Source of the DNA: Luteimonas yindakuii | GTDB taxonomy: Bacteria; Pseudomonadota; Gammaproteobacteria; Xanthomonadales; Xanthomonadaceae | Length of the DNA stretch: 64,000 nt | Direction: 5' to 3' | Assembly: GCF_004803715.2 (NCBI RefSeq) | Contig: NZ_CP039383.2 | Coordinates: 2,728,001-2,792,000, forward strand | In this document: one piece after another, positions 49,253-58,192 of the stretch | How positions within the stretch are numbered: the stretch's first letter is position 1 | How the letters are laid out: every line of letters begins with the position of its first letter | Notes under the pieces: model-generated | Seen by the model: only the letters and a program-made list of their open reading frames with translations | Told to the model about the DNA's origin: nothing | Database searches by the model: none | Program-made: the position numbers and the translations under genes

Positions 49253-49402
49253 GGGCAGGTGATCCGGAACGACCGCATAGCTTAGGGCGGTGCATGCCCG
49301 CCCGTTGGTGAATGGCTGGATGCGGCACCGCCAACCGGCTGCACGTCGCCTGCACGTCGCGCTGCACGACAGTGGCGGCATCGACCCCTGCGGAGAATCC
49401 AC

Positions 49403-50179
49403 ATGAGCGACAAGCACACGCCCCGCCAGCCCGACGCCAACCGCGATCCGATCTCCGGCGCCGCCGGCGCACATCCCGGCGGCGTGGCCGCAGGCGGCAC
49501 CCTGGGCGCCGTGGCCGGCGCCGCGGTGGGCAGCCTGTTCGGCCCGATCGGCACCCTGGTCGGCGGTGCGATCGGCACCCTGGGTGGCGCCGCCGGCGGC
49601 AAGGCCGTCGCAGAACGCGTGGACCCGACCGTGGAAGTGGAGTACTGGCGCGACAGTGCGCCCGCCCGCGACTACTACCGCGCCGATGCCGACTACGAGC
49701 GTGACTACGCGCCCGCCTACCGCTACGGCACCGAGTCGCGCAACGCCGACATCCGCGCGTTCGACGAGGCGGAGCCGGAACTGCGCGACCGCTGGGAAAC
49801 CGCGCGCGGCGCCTCGATGCTGTCGTGGAACGACGCCCGGCCCGCGGTCGCCGACGCCTGGCAGCGCACCGACCAGACCTGGCGCACCTACGAGGATCTC
49901 GACGCCCATTACGGCGAGACCTACAACCGTGCCGATTACTACAGCGGCGAACACGATTACGACGACTACCGCCCGGCGTACCGGTACGGCACGCGTGCGC
50001 GCGCCAGGGACCGCGACGCACGCTGGGACGAGGCCACCGAAGCACGGCTCGAACGCGACTGGGAACATGAGCGCGGCGGCTCGCGCCTGTCCTGGCAGCA
50101 GGCCAGGCACGCGGTGCGCGATGCCTGGCATCGCGTCGAACGCGCCCTGCCCGGCGACGCCGACCGCGACGGGCGCTGA
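49403..50179 (+). CDS. protein with glycine-zipper helix and duplicated YRYG domain
   Basis: A 258-residue protein. Residues about 20-70 are a Gly/Ala-rich hydrophobic stretch (TLGAVAGAAVGSLFGPIGTL) like glycine-zipper helices that insert in membranes. After it come two copies of a domain of about 75 residues: each starts with PAYRYGT, passes through a charged segment ending in WE(T/H)(A/E)RG, then LSW..AR.AV.DAW.R. The rest is rich in Tyr, Asp and Arg. No signal peptide. It resembles stress-related hypothetical proteins, but I cannot name a family. Confidence 0.78.
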   Translation: MSDKHTPRQPDANRDPISGAAGAHPGGVAAGGTLGAVAGAAVGSLFGPIGTLVGGAIGTLGGAAGGKAVAERVDPTVEVEYWRDSAPARDYYRADADYERDYAPAYRYGTESRNADIRAFDEAEPELRDRWETARGASMLSWNDARPAVADAWQRTDQTWRTYEDLDAHYGETYNRADYYSGEHDYDDYRPAYRYGTRARARDRDARWDEATEARLERDWEHERGGSRLSWQQARHAVRDAWHRVERALPGDADRDGR

Positions 50180-50265
50180 TCGTTCGACCGCCGCGTCGAG
50201 GATGACCGTGGCCCGGACAGGACCGCGCCGCACCCGCGACAACGGCTGCGAGCCGCCGGCGCCGA

Positions 50266-51501
50266 TCAGCCGGTGATGGCGGCCTCGCGCAGGCGCCGGG
50301 CGTCGCGGCGTGCCCACGCGTACAGCAGCAACCCGGCCACCGCGGTGGCGGCGCCGACGTAGCCGGTCGAGGTCCAGCCCCAGCCGGCATTGATCGCCAG
50401 TCCGCCGAGCCACGGGCCCAGTGCGTTGGCGGTATTGAACGCGGAATGGTTGGAAGCCGCGGCCAGCGTCTGCGCGCCGCCGGCCACGTCCATCAGGTGT
50501 GCCTGCAGCACCGTTGCCAATGCGCCCATGCTGCCCACGGCGACCACCGCCAGCAGGATCGACCACGCCGAACGCGTCGCCAGCGGGAACAGCAGCAGCA
50601 CCACCAGCGACCACACCAGCACGATGCCGGCGGCGCGGAAGCGGTAGCGGTCGGAGAGCCAGCCGCCGACCAGGTTGCCGACGATGGCGCCGATGCCGAA
50701 CGCGACCAGCCCCAGCGGCACGTGGCGCGGCGCAATGCCCGTCACCTCGATCATCGTCGGTGCGAGGTAGCTGAAGACGCAGAACATGCCGGCGAAGCCG
50801 ATCGCGCCGATCGCCAGCGCCAGCCACACCTGCGAGCGGTTGAAGTCGCGCAGTTCGCGGCGGATGTCGTGCCGGGGTTCGTGCGGATCGGGCGGCAGCA
50901 GCCAGGCCACCAGCACCATGGTCAGCACCGCGAGTACAGCCACCAGCGCGAACGCCCAGCGCCAGTCGGCCACCTGCGCCAGCCATGCCGCCAGCGGATT
51001 GCCGACCAGCAGCGCCACCGACAGGCCCAGCATCACCCGCGCCATCGCCGTGCCGCGGCGCCCGGGCGGGCTGATCGACGCCGCCACCAGCGCCGCCACG
51101 CCGAAATAGGCGCCGTGCGGCAGGCCGGCCAGGAAGCGCATCGCGATCAACGACAGGTAACCGGGCGCCAGCGCACTGGCGAGGTTGCCGAGCACGTACA
51201 GCGCCATCGTCGCCAGCAGTAGCGCGCGTCGCGACAGACGCGCACCGAGCACGGCCAGCAGCGGTGCGCCGACCACCACGCCCAGCGCATAGGCGCTGAT
51301 CGAATGGCCGAGCTGCGGTTCGCTGACGCCGAGGTCGGCGACCATGTCCGGCATCATCCCCATCGGCGCGAACTCGCTGGTGCCGATGGCGAAGCCGCCG
51401 ATGGCAAGCGCGAACAGCACCCAGCCCTGCTGGCGCGGGCTGAGCGGGTGATGATGGAGGACGGGCGGCGGGGTCATCGGTTCTGCGTCGGGAAGCCGCA
51501 T
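50266..51501 (-). CDS. MFS transporter, DHA1 (AraJ-like) family
   Basis: A 411-residue protein with 12 hydrophobic helices. FAIGTSEFAPMGMMPDMVADLG and SEPQLGHSISAYALGVVVGAPL are typical of AraJ/YdhP-type exporters, and GARLSRRALLLATMALY is the loop 2-3 motif of the superfamily. Such proteins export sugars or drugs; the substrate is unknown. A second ATG at 51477 (MTPPPV) is a possible start. It is convergent with the duplicated-domain gene. Confidence 0.88.
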   Translation of the reverse strand: MRLPDAEPMTPPPVLHHHPLSPRQQGWVLFALAIGGFAIGTSEFAPMGMMPDMVADLGVSEPQLGHSISAYALGVVVGAPLLAVLGARLSRRALLLATMALYVLGNLASALAPGYLSLIAMRFLAGLPHGAYFGVAALVAASISPPGRRGTAMARVMLGLSVALLVGNPLAAWLAQVADWRWAFALVAVLAVLTMVLVAWLLPPDPHEPRHDIRRELRDFNRSQVWLALAIGAIGFAGMFCVFSYLAPTMIEVTGIAPRHVPLGLVAFGIGAIVGNLVGGWLSDRYRFRAAGIVLVWSLVVLLLFPLATRSAWSILLAVVAVGSMGALATVLQAHLMDVAGGAQTLAAASNHSAFNTANALGPWLGGLAINAGWGWTSTGYVGAATAVAGLLLYAWARRDARRLREAAITG

Positions 51502-51601
51502 ATTGTGCGACGCAGCATCCGGCCTGCCTACCCGCGCGCCGCTTCGCGGCAGTCGGGGTTCAGGCCACCGAAGCCATCGCCGGCCCGCCGAGTCAGCCGG
51601 G

Positions 51602-53494
51602 TCAGCCGGTCACGGGATCCGCGCCCGCCGCCTGCCCGACCAGTGCCCGATGCGCGTCCTGCAGCAGCGAACGCAGCAGCGCGATGTCCGGCGGCTTGGT
51701 CATGTGGTGGTCGAAGCCGGCGGCTTCGGTGCCGGCACGGTCGCGCGCCTGTCCCCAGCCGGTGATCGCGATCAGGCGCATGCCCGCCCCACCCGGCACC
51801 GCGCGCAGCCGTTGCGCCACCTCCAGCCCGCTCAGTTCCGGCATGCCGAGGTCGAGCAGCGCGACGTGCGGCATGTGCATCTGCGCCATCGTGAGTGCGG
51901 CGTGGCCGTCGTGGACGACGATGGTCTCGGCACCGAATGCGCTCAGCCACTCGCCCATGCTTTCGGCGGCATCGCGGTTGTCATCGGCCACCAGCACGCG
52001 CAGTCCGCCGAACGGCTTGGCCGCGTTGTCCTCGACCCGCGACGGCGTTTCGCCACCCGGCGTCTGCAACGGCAGCCGCACCACGAATTCGGCGCCCTGC
52101 CCGGCGCCGTCGCTGCGCGCGCTCACGTTGCCGCCGTGCATCTGCACCAGGCTGCGCACCAGGGCCAGGCCGATGCCCAGGCCGCGGGTATCGGCGCTGC
52201 GCTGGCGGTCGACCTGGGTGAACAGGTCGAAGATGCTCTGCAGGTGCTCGCGCGCGATGCCCATGCCCTCGTCGCACACGGAGACCACCGCCTCGCCGCC
52301 CTCGGCCTTCGCCGTCACCCGGATGGTGGTGTCCTCGCGGCTGTAGCGCGCGGCGTTGTTGAGCAGGTTGACGAACACCTGCCCCAGCCGCACGGGATCG
52401 GCACGCAGCCACAACGGATCCGCCGGCAGGTCGACCTGCAGCGTTTGGCGGTTCTGGTCCAGCGTCGGCTGCACGCTCTCGGCGGCATTGCGCAGCACCG
52501 AGCCCAGCGGAATGTCCACCGCGCGCAGTTCGATGCGGCCGCGGGTGATCCGCGACACCTCGGTGAGGTCGTCGACGAGATGGGTGAGCTGGTCCACCTG
52601 CCGCATCAGGATGTCCAGCATGCGGGCGCCGGTTTCCGGATCCTGGTTGAGCTTGAGCACGTACAGCGAGGTGCGGATCGGCGCCAGCGGATTGCGCAGT
52701 TCATGGGCCAGGGTGGCGAGGAACTCGTCCTTGCGCTGGTCGGCCTCGCGCAACGCCTGCTGCTGGCGACGACGCGCGGTGATGTCGGTGAACAGCAGGG
52801 CCACCAGGCGCTCAGCCGGATCGCCGATGCGGAAGGCATAGACCTCGAACCAGCGGTCCATAGCGTCCGAGCCCGCTTCGAAGCGCTCCGGTTCACCGGT
52901 GACCGCGATGCGGCCGTAGATCTCGAACCAGTGCGGCTCGAGGTCGGGCAGCATCTCGCGCGCGGTGTGTCCCACCGGGTCGACCAGCCCGGTGTGGCGC
53001 GAGAACGCCGGGTTGACCTCGAGGAAGCGGTAGTCGCGCGGCTGCGTCCTGTCGTCGAACAGCATCTGCACGATGCAGAAGCCCTCCTCGATCGAGTCGA
53101 ACAGCGCGCGGTACTTGTCCTCCGAGCGGCGCCGGTCGTCGATGTCGATGACCGAGCCGGCAAAGCCGGCGAAGCTGCCGTCGGCGGCATGCCGCGGGTT
53201 GGCCGCATCCAGCATCCAGCGGTAGCGCCCATCCCGGCAGCGCACCCGGTAGTCGATCGTGAACGGCTTCACCAGGCGCTGGGCACGGGCGAGCCGGGTA
53301 CGCGCGATGGGCAGGTCGTCGGGATGCAGGGCGTCGAGCCATCCGAAGCCGAGCGACTCCGCTTCGCTCTGCCCGGTCATCTCGTGCCAGCCGCGCGACA
53401 TGAAGGTGCAGTGGCCGTCGGCATCGGTCACCCACAGGATTGCCGGCGCGGTATCGGCGAGCCTGCGGAATTCGAGGGGTTCGTTGGGGCTCAT
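51602..53494 (-). CDS. PAS-PAS hybrid sensor histidine kinase
   Basis: A 630-residue cytoplasmic kinase. Two PAS domains (about 5-125 and 130-255), the second followed by a coiled linker, precede the H-box FLATLAHELRNPLAPI (phosphorylated His), the N-box VNLLNNAARY, G-boxes DEGMGIA and GLGIGLA, and a C-terminal receiver domain with the phospho-acceptor Asp in ALLDLGMPELSG and the switch Lys in MTKPP. There is no membrane segment, so the signal is internal. No DNA-binding response regulator is beside it; the phosphate must pass to a distant partner. MSPNEPLEF at 53494 starts the first PAS domain. Confidence 0.92.
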   Translation of the reverse strand: MSPNEPLEFRRLADTAPAILWVTDADGHCTFMSRGWHEMTGQSEAESLGFGWLDALHPDDLPIARTRLARAQRLVKPFTIDYRVRCRDGRYRWMLDAANPRHAADGSFAGFAGSVIDIDDRRRSEDKYRALFDSIEEGFCIVQMLFDDRTQPRDYRFLEVNPAFSRHTGLVDPVGHTAREMLPDLEPHWFEIYGRIAVTGEPERFEAGSDAMDRWFEVYAFRIGDPAERLVALLFTDITARRRQQQALREADQRKDEFLATLAHELRNPLAPIRTSLYVLKLNQDPETGARMLDILMRQVDQLTHLVDDLTEVSRITRGRIELRAVDIPLGSVLRNAAESVQPTLDQNRQTLQVDLPADPLWLRADPVRLGQVFVNLLNNAARYSREDTTIRVTAKAEGGEAVVSVCDEGMGIAREHLQSIFDLFTQVDRQRSADTRGLGIGLALVRSLVQMHGGNVSARSDGAGQGAEFVVRLPLQTPGGETPSRVEDNAAKPFGGLRVLVADDNRDAAESMGEWLSAFGAETIVVHDGHAALTMAQMHMPHVALLDLGMPELSGLEVAQRLRAVPGGAGMRLIAITGWGQARDRAGTEAAGFDHHMTKPPDIALLRSLLQDAHRALVGQAAGADPVTG

Positions 53495-53721
53495 ACCGGG
53501 TCCGTGGGGCCGAAGGCACCTGGGCCGCGAACGCTGCGCGTTGGCATGTCCAGGCATTGGCAGGACGGCCAATGTAGCCGACCCCGTGTGGAGCGGCGAG
53601 CACGCCGCCGGTGCGCTTTCCTCGCGCGAGGGCGCCGGCGAACCGCTGCTGGCGGCGCGCAGGCGACGCCGGTGGACGGCACCTGCGCTATACATCCCCT
53701 GCTCCCGCTTCGAGGAATTGC

Positions 53722-54963
53722 ATGCGCACCCACCGCCTGATGCCGTCGAGCCTGCTGGTGCTGGCCCTGGCGTCCACCACACTGCACGCCGCCGAACCGG
53801 TGGCGACGGTGCGGATCGCCTTCGACCGCGCGCACGTCACCGATGTGCAGGCGACCGGCCACGCGGACCTGCAGGGCGCGCGTGCGGTCACCGCCGATGA
53901 TCCGGTGCGGATCGCCTCGATCTCCAAGCTGGTGGTCGCGCTGGGGGTGATGCGCCTGGTCGAGACGGGTGCGCTGGATCTCGACGCCGACGTGTCCGCA
54001 TTGCTGGGCTGGCGCCTGCGCCACCCGGTGTATCCGGACGTGCCGATCACCCTGCGCCTACTGCTGTCGCACCAGGCCGGGCTGACCGACGACGCCGGCT
54101 ACTGGCAGGTGCCGCTGGATGGCGCGCTGCGCGAGCTGCTGGCCGATCCGCGCGCCTGGGATGCCGCGCATGCGCCAGGGCAGTACTTCCGCTACGCCAA
54201 CCTCAACTTCCCGATCGTCGCCTCGGTGATGGAACGCGCCACCGGCGAGCGCTTCGACCTGTTGATGCAGCGGCTGCTGTTCGCGCCGCTGGGGCTGTCG
54301 GCCTGCTACGGCTGGGCCAGCTGCGACGACGCCCGCGTGTCGCGCGCGGTGATCCTCTACGACAGCGACCGCGAGTCCGGTACCGACGACATGCGTGCGG
54401 GCCGTCCTGCATGTGCGGTGCGCCCGGCCAGCGATGGCAGCTGCGACCTCGCGCACTGGCAGGCGGGTCGCAACGGCGCGTTGTTCTCGCCGCAGGGCGG
54501 ACTGCGCATTTCAGCGCGCGAGCTCGCCACCATCGGGCGCCTGCTGCTGGGCGATGGCGAGGTCGACGGCGTGCGCCTGCTGTCGCCGGCATCGGTGGCG
54601 ACGCTGCTGGCACCCGCATGGACGCGCGCCGGCGACAACGGCGTCACCGCGGAAGAGGACGCCAGCGGGCAGTCGCGCGAGGGCTTCTTCTGCCGCTACG
54701 GCCTGGCGGCGCAGACCCTCGCGACCGCCATGCCCGGCTGCCGCGACGATCCCTTCGGCGATGGCCGCGAGCGCGTCGGCCACGCGGGCTCCGCATACGG
54801 CCTGCTGTCCGGGCTGTGGCTGGACCGCGCCGACGGCACCGGCGTGGTGTACTTCGCCACCGGCATGCACGACGCCGCGCCGGGCACGCGCTCCGCGTTC
54901 ACCGCGATCGAAGAGCGTCTTGCCGCCGGCGGGATTCCCGCCGCCACCACCGGCAGCGAATAG
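53722..54963 (+). CDS. beta-lactamase-family serine hydrolase
   Basis: A 413-residue exported hydrolase of the class C/DD-peptidase fold. The signal peptide ends at LHAAE (about residue 24). The nucleophile motif SISK is at about residue 74, the second motif YAN is in FRYANLNFP, and a C-terminal HAGSAYG motif takes the place of KTG. LLLSHQAGL is typical of esterase-like members. Four or more cysteines (CYGWASC, C near 255-270) may form disulfides. It may cleave peptides, esters or beta-lactams; resistance cannot be claimed. GAGGAA precedes ATG 53722. Confidence 0.88.
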   Translation: MRTHRLMPSSLLVLALASTTLHAAEPVATVRIAFDRAHVTDVQATGHADLQGARAVTADDPVRIASISKLVVALGVMRLVETGALDLDADVSALLGWRLRHPVYPDVPITLRLLLSHQAGLTDDAGYWQVPLDGALRELLADPRAWDAAHAPGQYFRYANLNFPIVASVMERATGERFDLLMQRLLFAPLGLSACYGWASCDDARVSRAVILYDSDRESGTDDMRAGRPACAVRPASDGSCDLAHWQAGRNGALFSPQGGLRISARELATIGRLLLGDGEVDGVRLLSPASVATLLAPAWTRAGDNGVTAEEDASGQSREGFFCRYGLAAQTLATAMPGCRDDPFGDGRERVGHAGSAYGLLSGLWLDRADGTGVVYFATGMHDAAPGTRSAFTAIEERLAAGGIPAATTGSE

Positions 54964-54964
54964 C

Positions 54965-55015
54965 CGTAGCCCGGAGGACAAGCGCAGCGCATCCGCGAGG
55001 CGCCTGCCCGTAGCA
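54965..55015. repeat. partial GTAGCCCGG-type repeat
   Basis: CGTAGCCCGGAGGACAAGCG, then CAGCGCATCCG and GCCCGTAGC, is a decayed form of palindromic repeats built on GTAGCCCGGA and its complement, which are common in Xanthomonadaceae by my recollection. Similar fragments lie near 22121 and 61909. It occupies the gap between two convergent genes. Confidence 0.45.
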
Positions 55016-55027
55016 ACCGATCCGCGT

Positions 55028-55867
55028 TTACAGGATCGGCGTGCCACCGGTGACCGCGTAGCGCCCACCCGTCATGTAGCTCGCCTCGTCGGAGGCCAGC
55101 AACACGAAGATCGGCGCCACTTCCGCCGGCTGGCCCGGACGCTTCAACGGCACCTGGTTGCCGAACTCCTTCACTGAATCCGGCGGCAGCGTGGCCGGGA
55201 TCAGCGGCGTCCAGATCGGGCCCGGTGCCACCGAGTTCACCCGGATGCCCTGGTCGGCCAGCATCTGCGCCAGGCCCGCGGTGAAGTTGGCGATCGCGCC
55301 CTTGGTCGCGGCGTACGGCAACAGCCCCGGGTTGGGCTTGTCGGAGTTGATCGAGGTGGTGTTGATGATCGACGCGCCCGACTTCATGTGCGGCACCGCG
55401 GCCTTGCACAGGTGGAACATCGCGGTGATGTTGACCTGGAAGGTGTAGTCCCACTCCTCGTCGGGGATGTCGTCCAGCGACTCGCGCGACATCTGGAAGG
55501 CGGCGTTGTTGACCAGCACGTCGATGCGGCCGAATTCATCGACCGCCTGCTGCACGATCGCGCGGCAGTGCGCGGGATCGGCGAGTTCGCCGGGCACCAG
55601 CACGCAGCGGCGACCGGCCTCCTCGACCCAGCGCTTGGTTTCCGCGGCGTCCTCGTCCTCGCTGAGATAGCTCACCAGCACGTCGGCACCTTCGCGTGCA
55701 AACGCGATCGCGACGGCACGGCCGATGCCGCTGTCGCCACCGGTGATCACCGCGACCTTGCCCTCGAGCCGGCCGCTGCCGCGATAGCTGGTCTCGCCAT
55801 GGTCGGCCGGCGGATCGAGCTTCTTCTCGACGCCGGGGACTTCCTGCTGCTGTGCGGGCTGGTTCAT
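55028..55867 (-). CDS. SDR family oxidoreductase (general-stress type)
   Basis: A 279-residue NAD(P)-dependent dehydrogenase of the YghA/YhdF type: an N-terminal extension with PADHGETSYRGSGRLEGK, the glycine motif TGGDSGIGRAVA, NNAA, the catalytic Ser in NTTSINS, YAATK, and a C-terminus GGRYAVTGG. Relatives are induced in general stress. It overlaps the end of no gene, but its first 4 bases overlap the stop of the upstream catalase-family gene (ATGA), so the two are translated together. Confidence 0.9.
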   Translation of the reverse strand: MNQPAQQQEVPGVEKKLDPPADHGETSYRGSGRLEGKVAVITGGDSGIGRAVAIAFAREGADVLVSYLSEDEDAAETKRWVEEAGRRCVLVPGELADPAHCRAIVQQAVDEFGRIDVLVNNAAFQMSRESLDDIPDEEWDYTFQVNITAMFHLCKAAVPHMKSGASIINTTSINSDKPNPGLLPYAATKGAIANFTAGLAQMLADQGIRVNSVAPGPIWTPLIPATLPPDSVKEFGNQVPLKRPGQPAEVAPIFVLLASDEASYMTGGRYAVTGGTPIL

Positions 55868-57030
55868 GTCGCCTCCGGAGGTCTGGGGGCGCCCACGCTA
55901 GGCCCGGCGCCGTCCAGATGCCGTGAGCCATCCACCCCGTGCATGCCCTCGAACGGGCAACCGATGGCGAACGGTCCCATCCGGTCCTCGCGGAACGCCT
56001 GCGAACGTTCGTAGGTGCGGCGACGCAGACGCATGATCTGCCCCAGCGGACGGTGCGCTTCCACGCCGAGCCACGGACTGAAGGCCATGCCGTCGTCGAC
56101 CACCGCACTGCGCGCCTCGCTCCACGCGGTCTGAGCGGGTACACGCACGGTGGCGATGGTGCGGTACGGGCTGAGGCCGGTGTCCCATTCCGCACTGGCG
56201 TCCTCGAGCGGCATCTCGTCGATCGAGGTGCACAGCTGCGCACGCAGCTCCCACACCGCCTCGTCGCGGGCGAAGTGGTCGATGAGCGCGGTGCGCAGGG
56301 CGTCGTCATCGGCAAGATCGAGCCGCTGGTCCGCCAGCGCCTGCATCGTCGGCGTCATCGGCACCAGTTGCAGTTTCGCGATGTGGTCGCCGAAGCGGTG
56401 CGGCACCTGGGTGAAATACGCCTCGCCCAGCGGATGCACCGGCGGCTGGCCACCCATCGCCTTGAGCGCACTGCTTTCGCCGCCCAGCGCTTCCAGCGCG
56501 CGCTCCGTGCCGCGGGCAATCGCCGAGACCAGCTCCTTGGTGCGCGGCACGCGGTCGGTGGTCTTCGCCAGCAGCCGCAACCCCTGCAGGAAGGCGTGCC
56601 CGTCGGGCGCGTTGAAGCGCGGCGCGTTGACCAGCAGGAAATCCTGGCTGCGCAGGTGTTGCGCGCCGTCGAGGCGCTCGCCAGGCACGTCGCACAGGCG
56701 CAGCGCGATGCCACGCGGCGTCGATACGCGGTCCGGCAGCAGGTCGCCCGGCGTGGTCGACAACCGCAACATCGCGCGGTACTTGGCCGGCTGCCCGAAC
56801 ACGCCCTGCGCAAGCTCGGGTGGCAACGCCGGCACCTCGACTTCCGCGGCCAACAACGCATGGCTCTTGGCATGCACGGCGCGCAACGCACGACCCTCGT
56901 GCTCCCAGGTCGTGCGGACGATCTCCATCAGCACATGGCCAAGCTCGAGCTCGAGTTCCGCTTCGCCTTCGCGCGGTTCGGCCATGCGGTCGTCATAGCG
57001 CGCGTAGTGAATCGCGTCGGATGCGGTCAT
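55864..57030 (-). CDS. catalase-family haem protein
   Basis: A 388-residue protein of the smaller catalase-related group (y4iL-like). The distal His is in VHAKSHALLAAEVEV, the Asn region is FLLVNAPRFNA, and GEAYFTQVPHRFGDHIAKLQLVP is the conserved middle. It is shorter than classical catalases (about 480 residues) and lacks a signal peptide. Peroxidase or lipid-hydroperoxide activity is likely, rather than strong catalase activity. MTASDAIHYARYDD at 57030 is the start. The stop overlaps the SDR start, suggesting a joint oxidative-stress role. Confidence 0.8.
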   Translation of the reverse strand: MTASDAIHYARYDDRMAEPREGEAELELELGHVLMEIVRTTWEHEGRALRAVHAKSHALLAAEVEVPALPPELAQGVFGQPAKYRAMLRLSTTPGDLLPDRVSTPRGIALRLCDVPGERLDGAQHLRSQDFLLVNAPRFNAPDGHAFLQGLRLLAKTTDRVPRTKELVSAIARGTERALEALGGESSALKAMGGQPPVHPLGEAYFTQVPHRFGDHIAKLQLVPMTPTMQALADQRLDLADDDALRTALIDHFARDEAVWELRAQLCTSIDEMPLEDASAEWDTGLSPYRTIATVRVPAQTAWSEARSAVVDDGMAFSPWLGVEAHRPLGQIMRLRRRTYERSQAFREDRMGPFAIGCPFEGMHGVDGSRHLDGAGPSVGAPRPPEAT

Positions 57031-57161
57031 CGGGCAGCTCCATCGGGACCAGGGCAGCAGACAGTGCTGCGCGGCCGGTCGCGGGATCGTGCACGTCGCC
57101 GATGTCGCCCCACACCGGAGCCCGGGCTTCTGGCGCGATGGCGCGCACGACTCTCCGTAAG

Positions 57162-57190
57162 GAACGGGCGCCACGAGGTGGCGCCCGTTC
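57162..57190. terminator. hairpin after the outer-membrane protein gene
   Basis: A perfect 13-bp stem (GAACGGGCGCCAC / GTGGCGCCCGTTC) with loop GAG begins 20 bases beyond the stop at 57211 on the minus strand. It lacks a strong T run but is well placed as the terminator of that gene. Confidence 0.65.
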
Positions 57191-57210
57191 GGGGACTGCT
57201 GGACGTCAGC

Positions 57211-57918
57211 TCAGAACGCGTATTCCGCCGTCAGTCCAAGCAGCGCGGTGGAGCGCTTGGGACCCTCGAAGGTCACGCCGCTGACCGGATCGCGCAGGTC
57301 GCCGGACTTGGCGCGGAAGTAGTCGTAGTGCAGGCCGACGCTGAAGTTCTCGGTGGCGTTCCAGCCCGTGCCCACGCCGGCGTACCAGCTGTTGCGGCCA
57401 TCGCGGCCGCCACTCTCGAGGCCGAGGTCCTGGCCGACCGAGTTGTAGTAGGTCGCGCTGTTGTCGGAGGCACGGAAATAGCCGCCGCGCGCACCGACGT
57501 ACCACGCCGGGGTGACGTGCCAGCGCGCGTTGCCGCCGACATGCCAGCCGCGCAACGCGTTCTCGTCATCACGCTGGTCGACGCTGTCGTCGCGGAACGC
57601 ATTGCGTACTTCGAGGTTGCCCAGGTCGGTGTAACCGCCTTCGATACCGAGGCCAAAGGCCGGCGCCAGCTTCCAGCGATACCCGGCGGCGAGGCCGTAA
57701 CCGGTGCGGCGGCCTTCGCGGCTTTCGAAGACATTGAAGTCGCCGGTGCCGAAGCGATCGGCGGTGCCGCCATCGGTACGGCCGACGTTGCCAGCCACGA
57801 ACCAGTTGCCTTCGCCCACGGCAAGATCCGGGCGATAGGTATCGCCACCGGACTGGGCGAACGCAGCGGGGCTCAAGGCGATGGCCGCAAGCGCGACCGG
57901 GAGCATGGATTTCTTCAT
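57211..57918 (-). CDS. outer-membrane beta-barrel protein (OmpA-like small barrel)
   Basis: A 235-residue exported protein. The signal peptide ends at AFAQ (about residue 22). The mature protein alternates strands such as GNWFVAGNVGRTDGG, GYGLAAGYRWKLAPAFGLGIEGGY and SWYAGVGTGWNATENFSVGLHYDYF, ending LGLTAEYAF with the terminal Phe. The pattern is that of an eight-strand barrel of the OmpA/PagN size class. The role is unknown, perhaps structural or adhesive. Monocistronic, with its own hairpin terminator. Confidence 0.82.
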   Translation of the reverse strand: MKKSMLPVALAAIALSPAAFAQSGGDTYRPDLAVGEGNWFVAGNVGRTDGGTADRFGTGDFNVFESREGRRTGYGLAAGYRWKLAPAFGLGIEGGYTDLGNLEVRNAFRDDSVDQRDDENALRGWHVGGNARWHVTPAWYVGARGGYFRASDNSATYYNSVGQDLGLESGGRDGRNSWYAGVGTGWNATENFSVGLHYDYFRAKSGDLRDPVSGVTFEGPKRSTALLGLTAEYAF

Positions 57919-58192
57919 CGGGGGACTCTCCTGTTCTTTGGCATTGACCCGCGACTGCGCGGGTGAGCGGTGGCCTGATGGCGAAGCCGCGGCGGCAGTT
58001 AAGGGATGCCCGACTGAAGCGCATCACAACGTTGACGCCGTGCTGACGCGTCGTTAACGCGCGGGTTCAAGGCCTGTTCAAGGCGATGACACCGGCGTGT
58101 GCATGCACGGGCCCTGCGCCGTGATCGCCGACACATGTCGCGGCCAGGACGCGACCGTTTACGATGCGCGCCTCCCCGCGACTCCCATTGCC

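Noticed and set aside
53722..54963. True beta-lactamase (antibiotic resistance gene)
   Set aside because: The SxxK and YxN motifs are present but the third motif is HAG, not KTG, and the pattern fits esterase/peptidase-like relatives as well; resistance is not supported.
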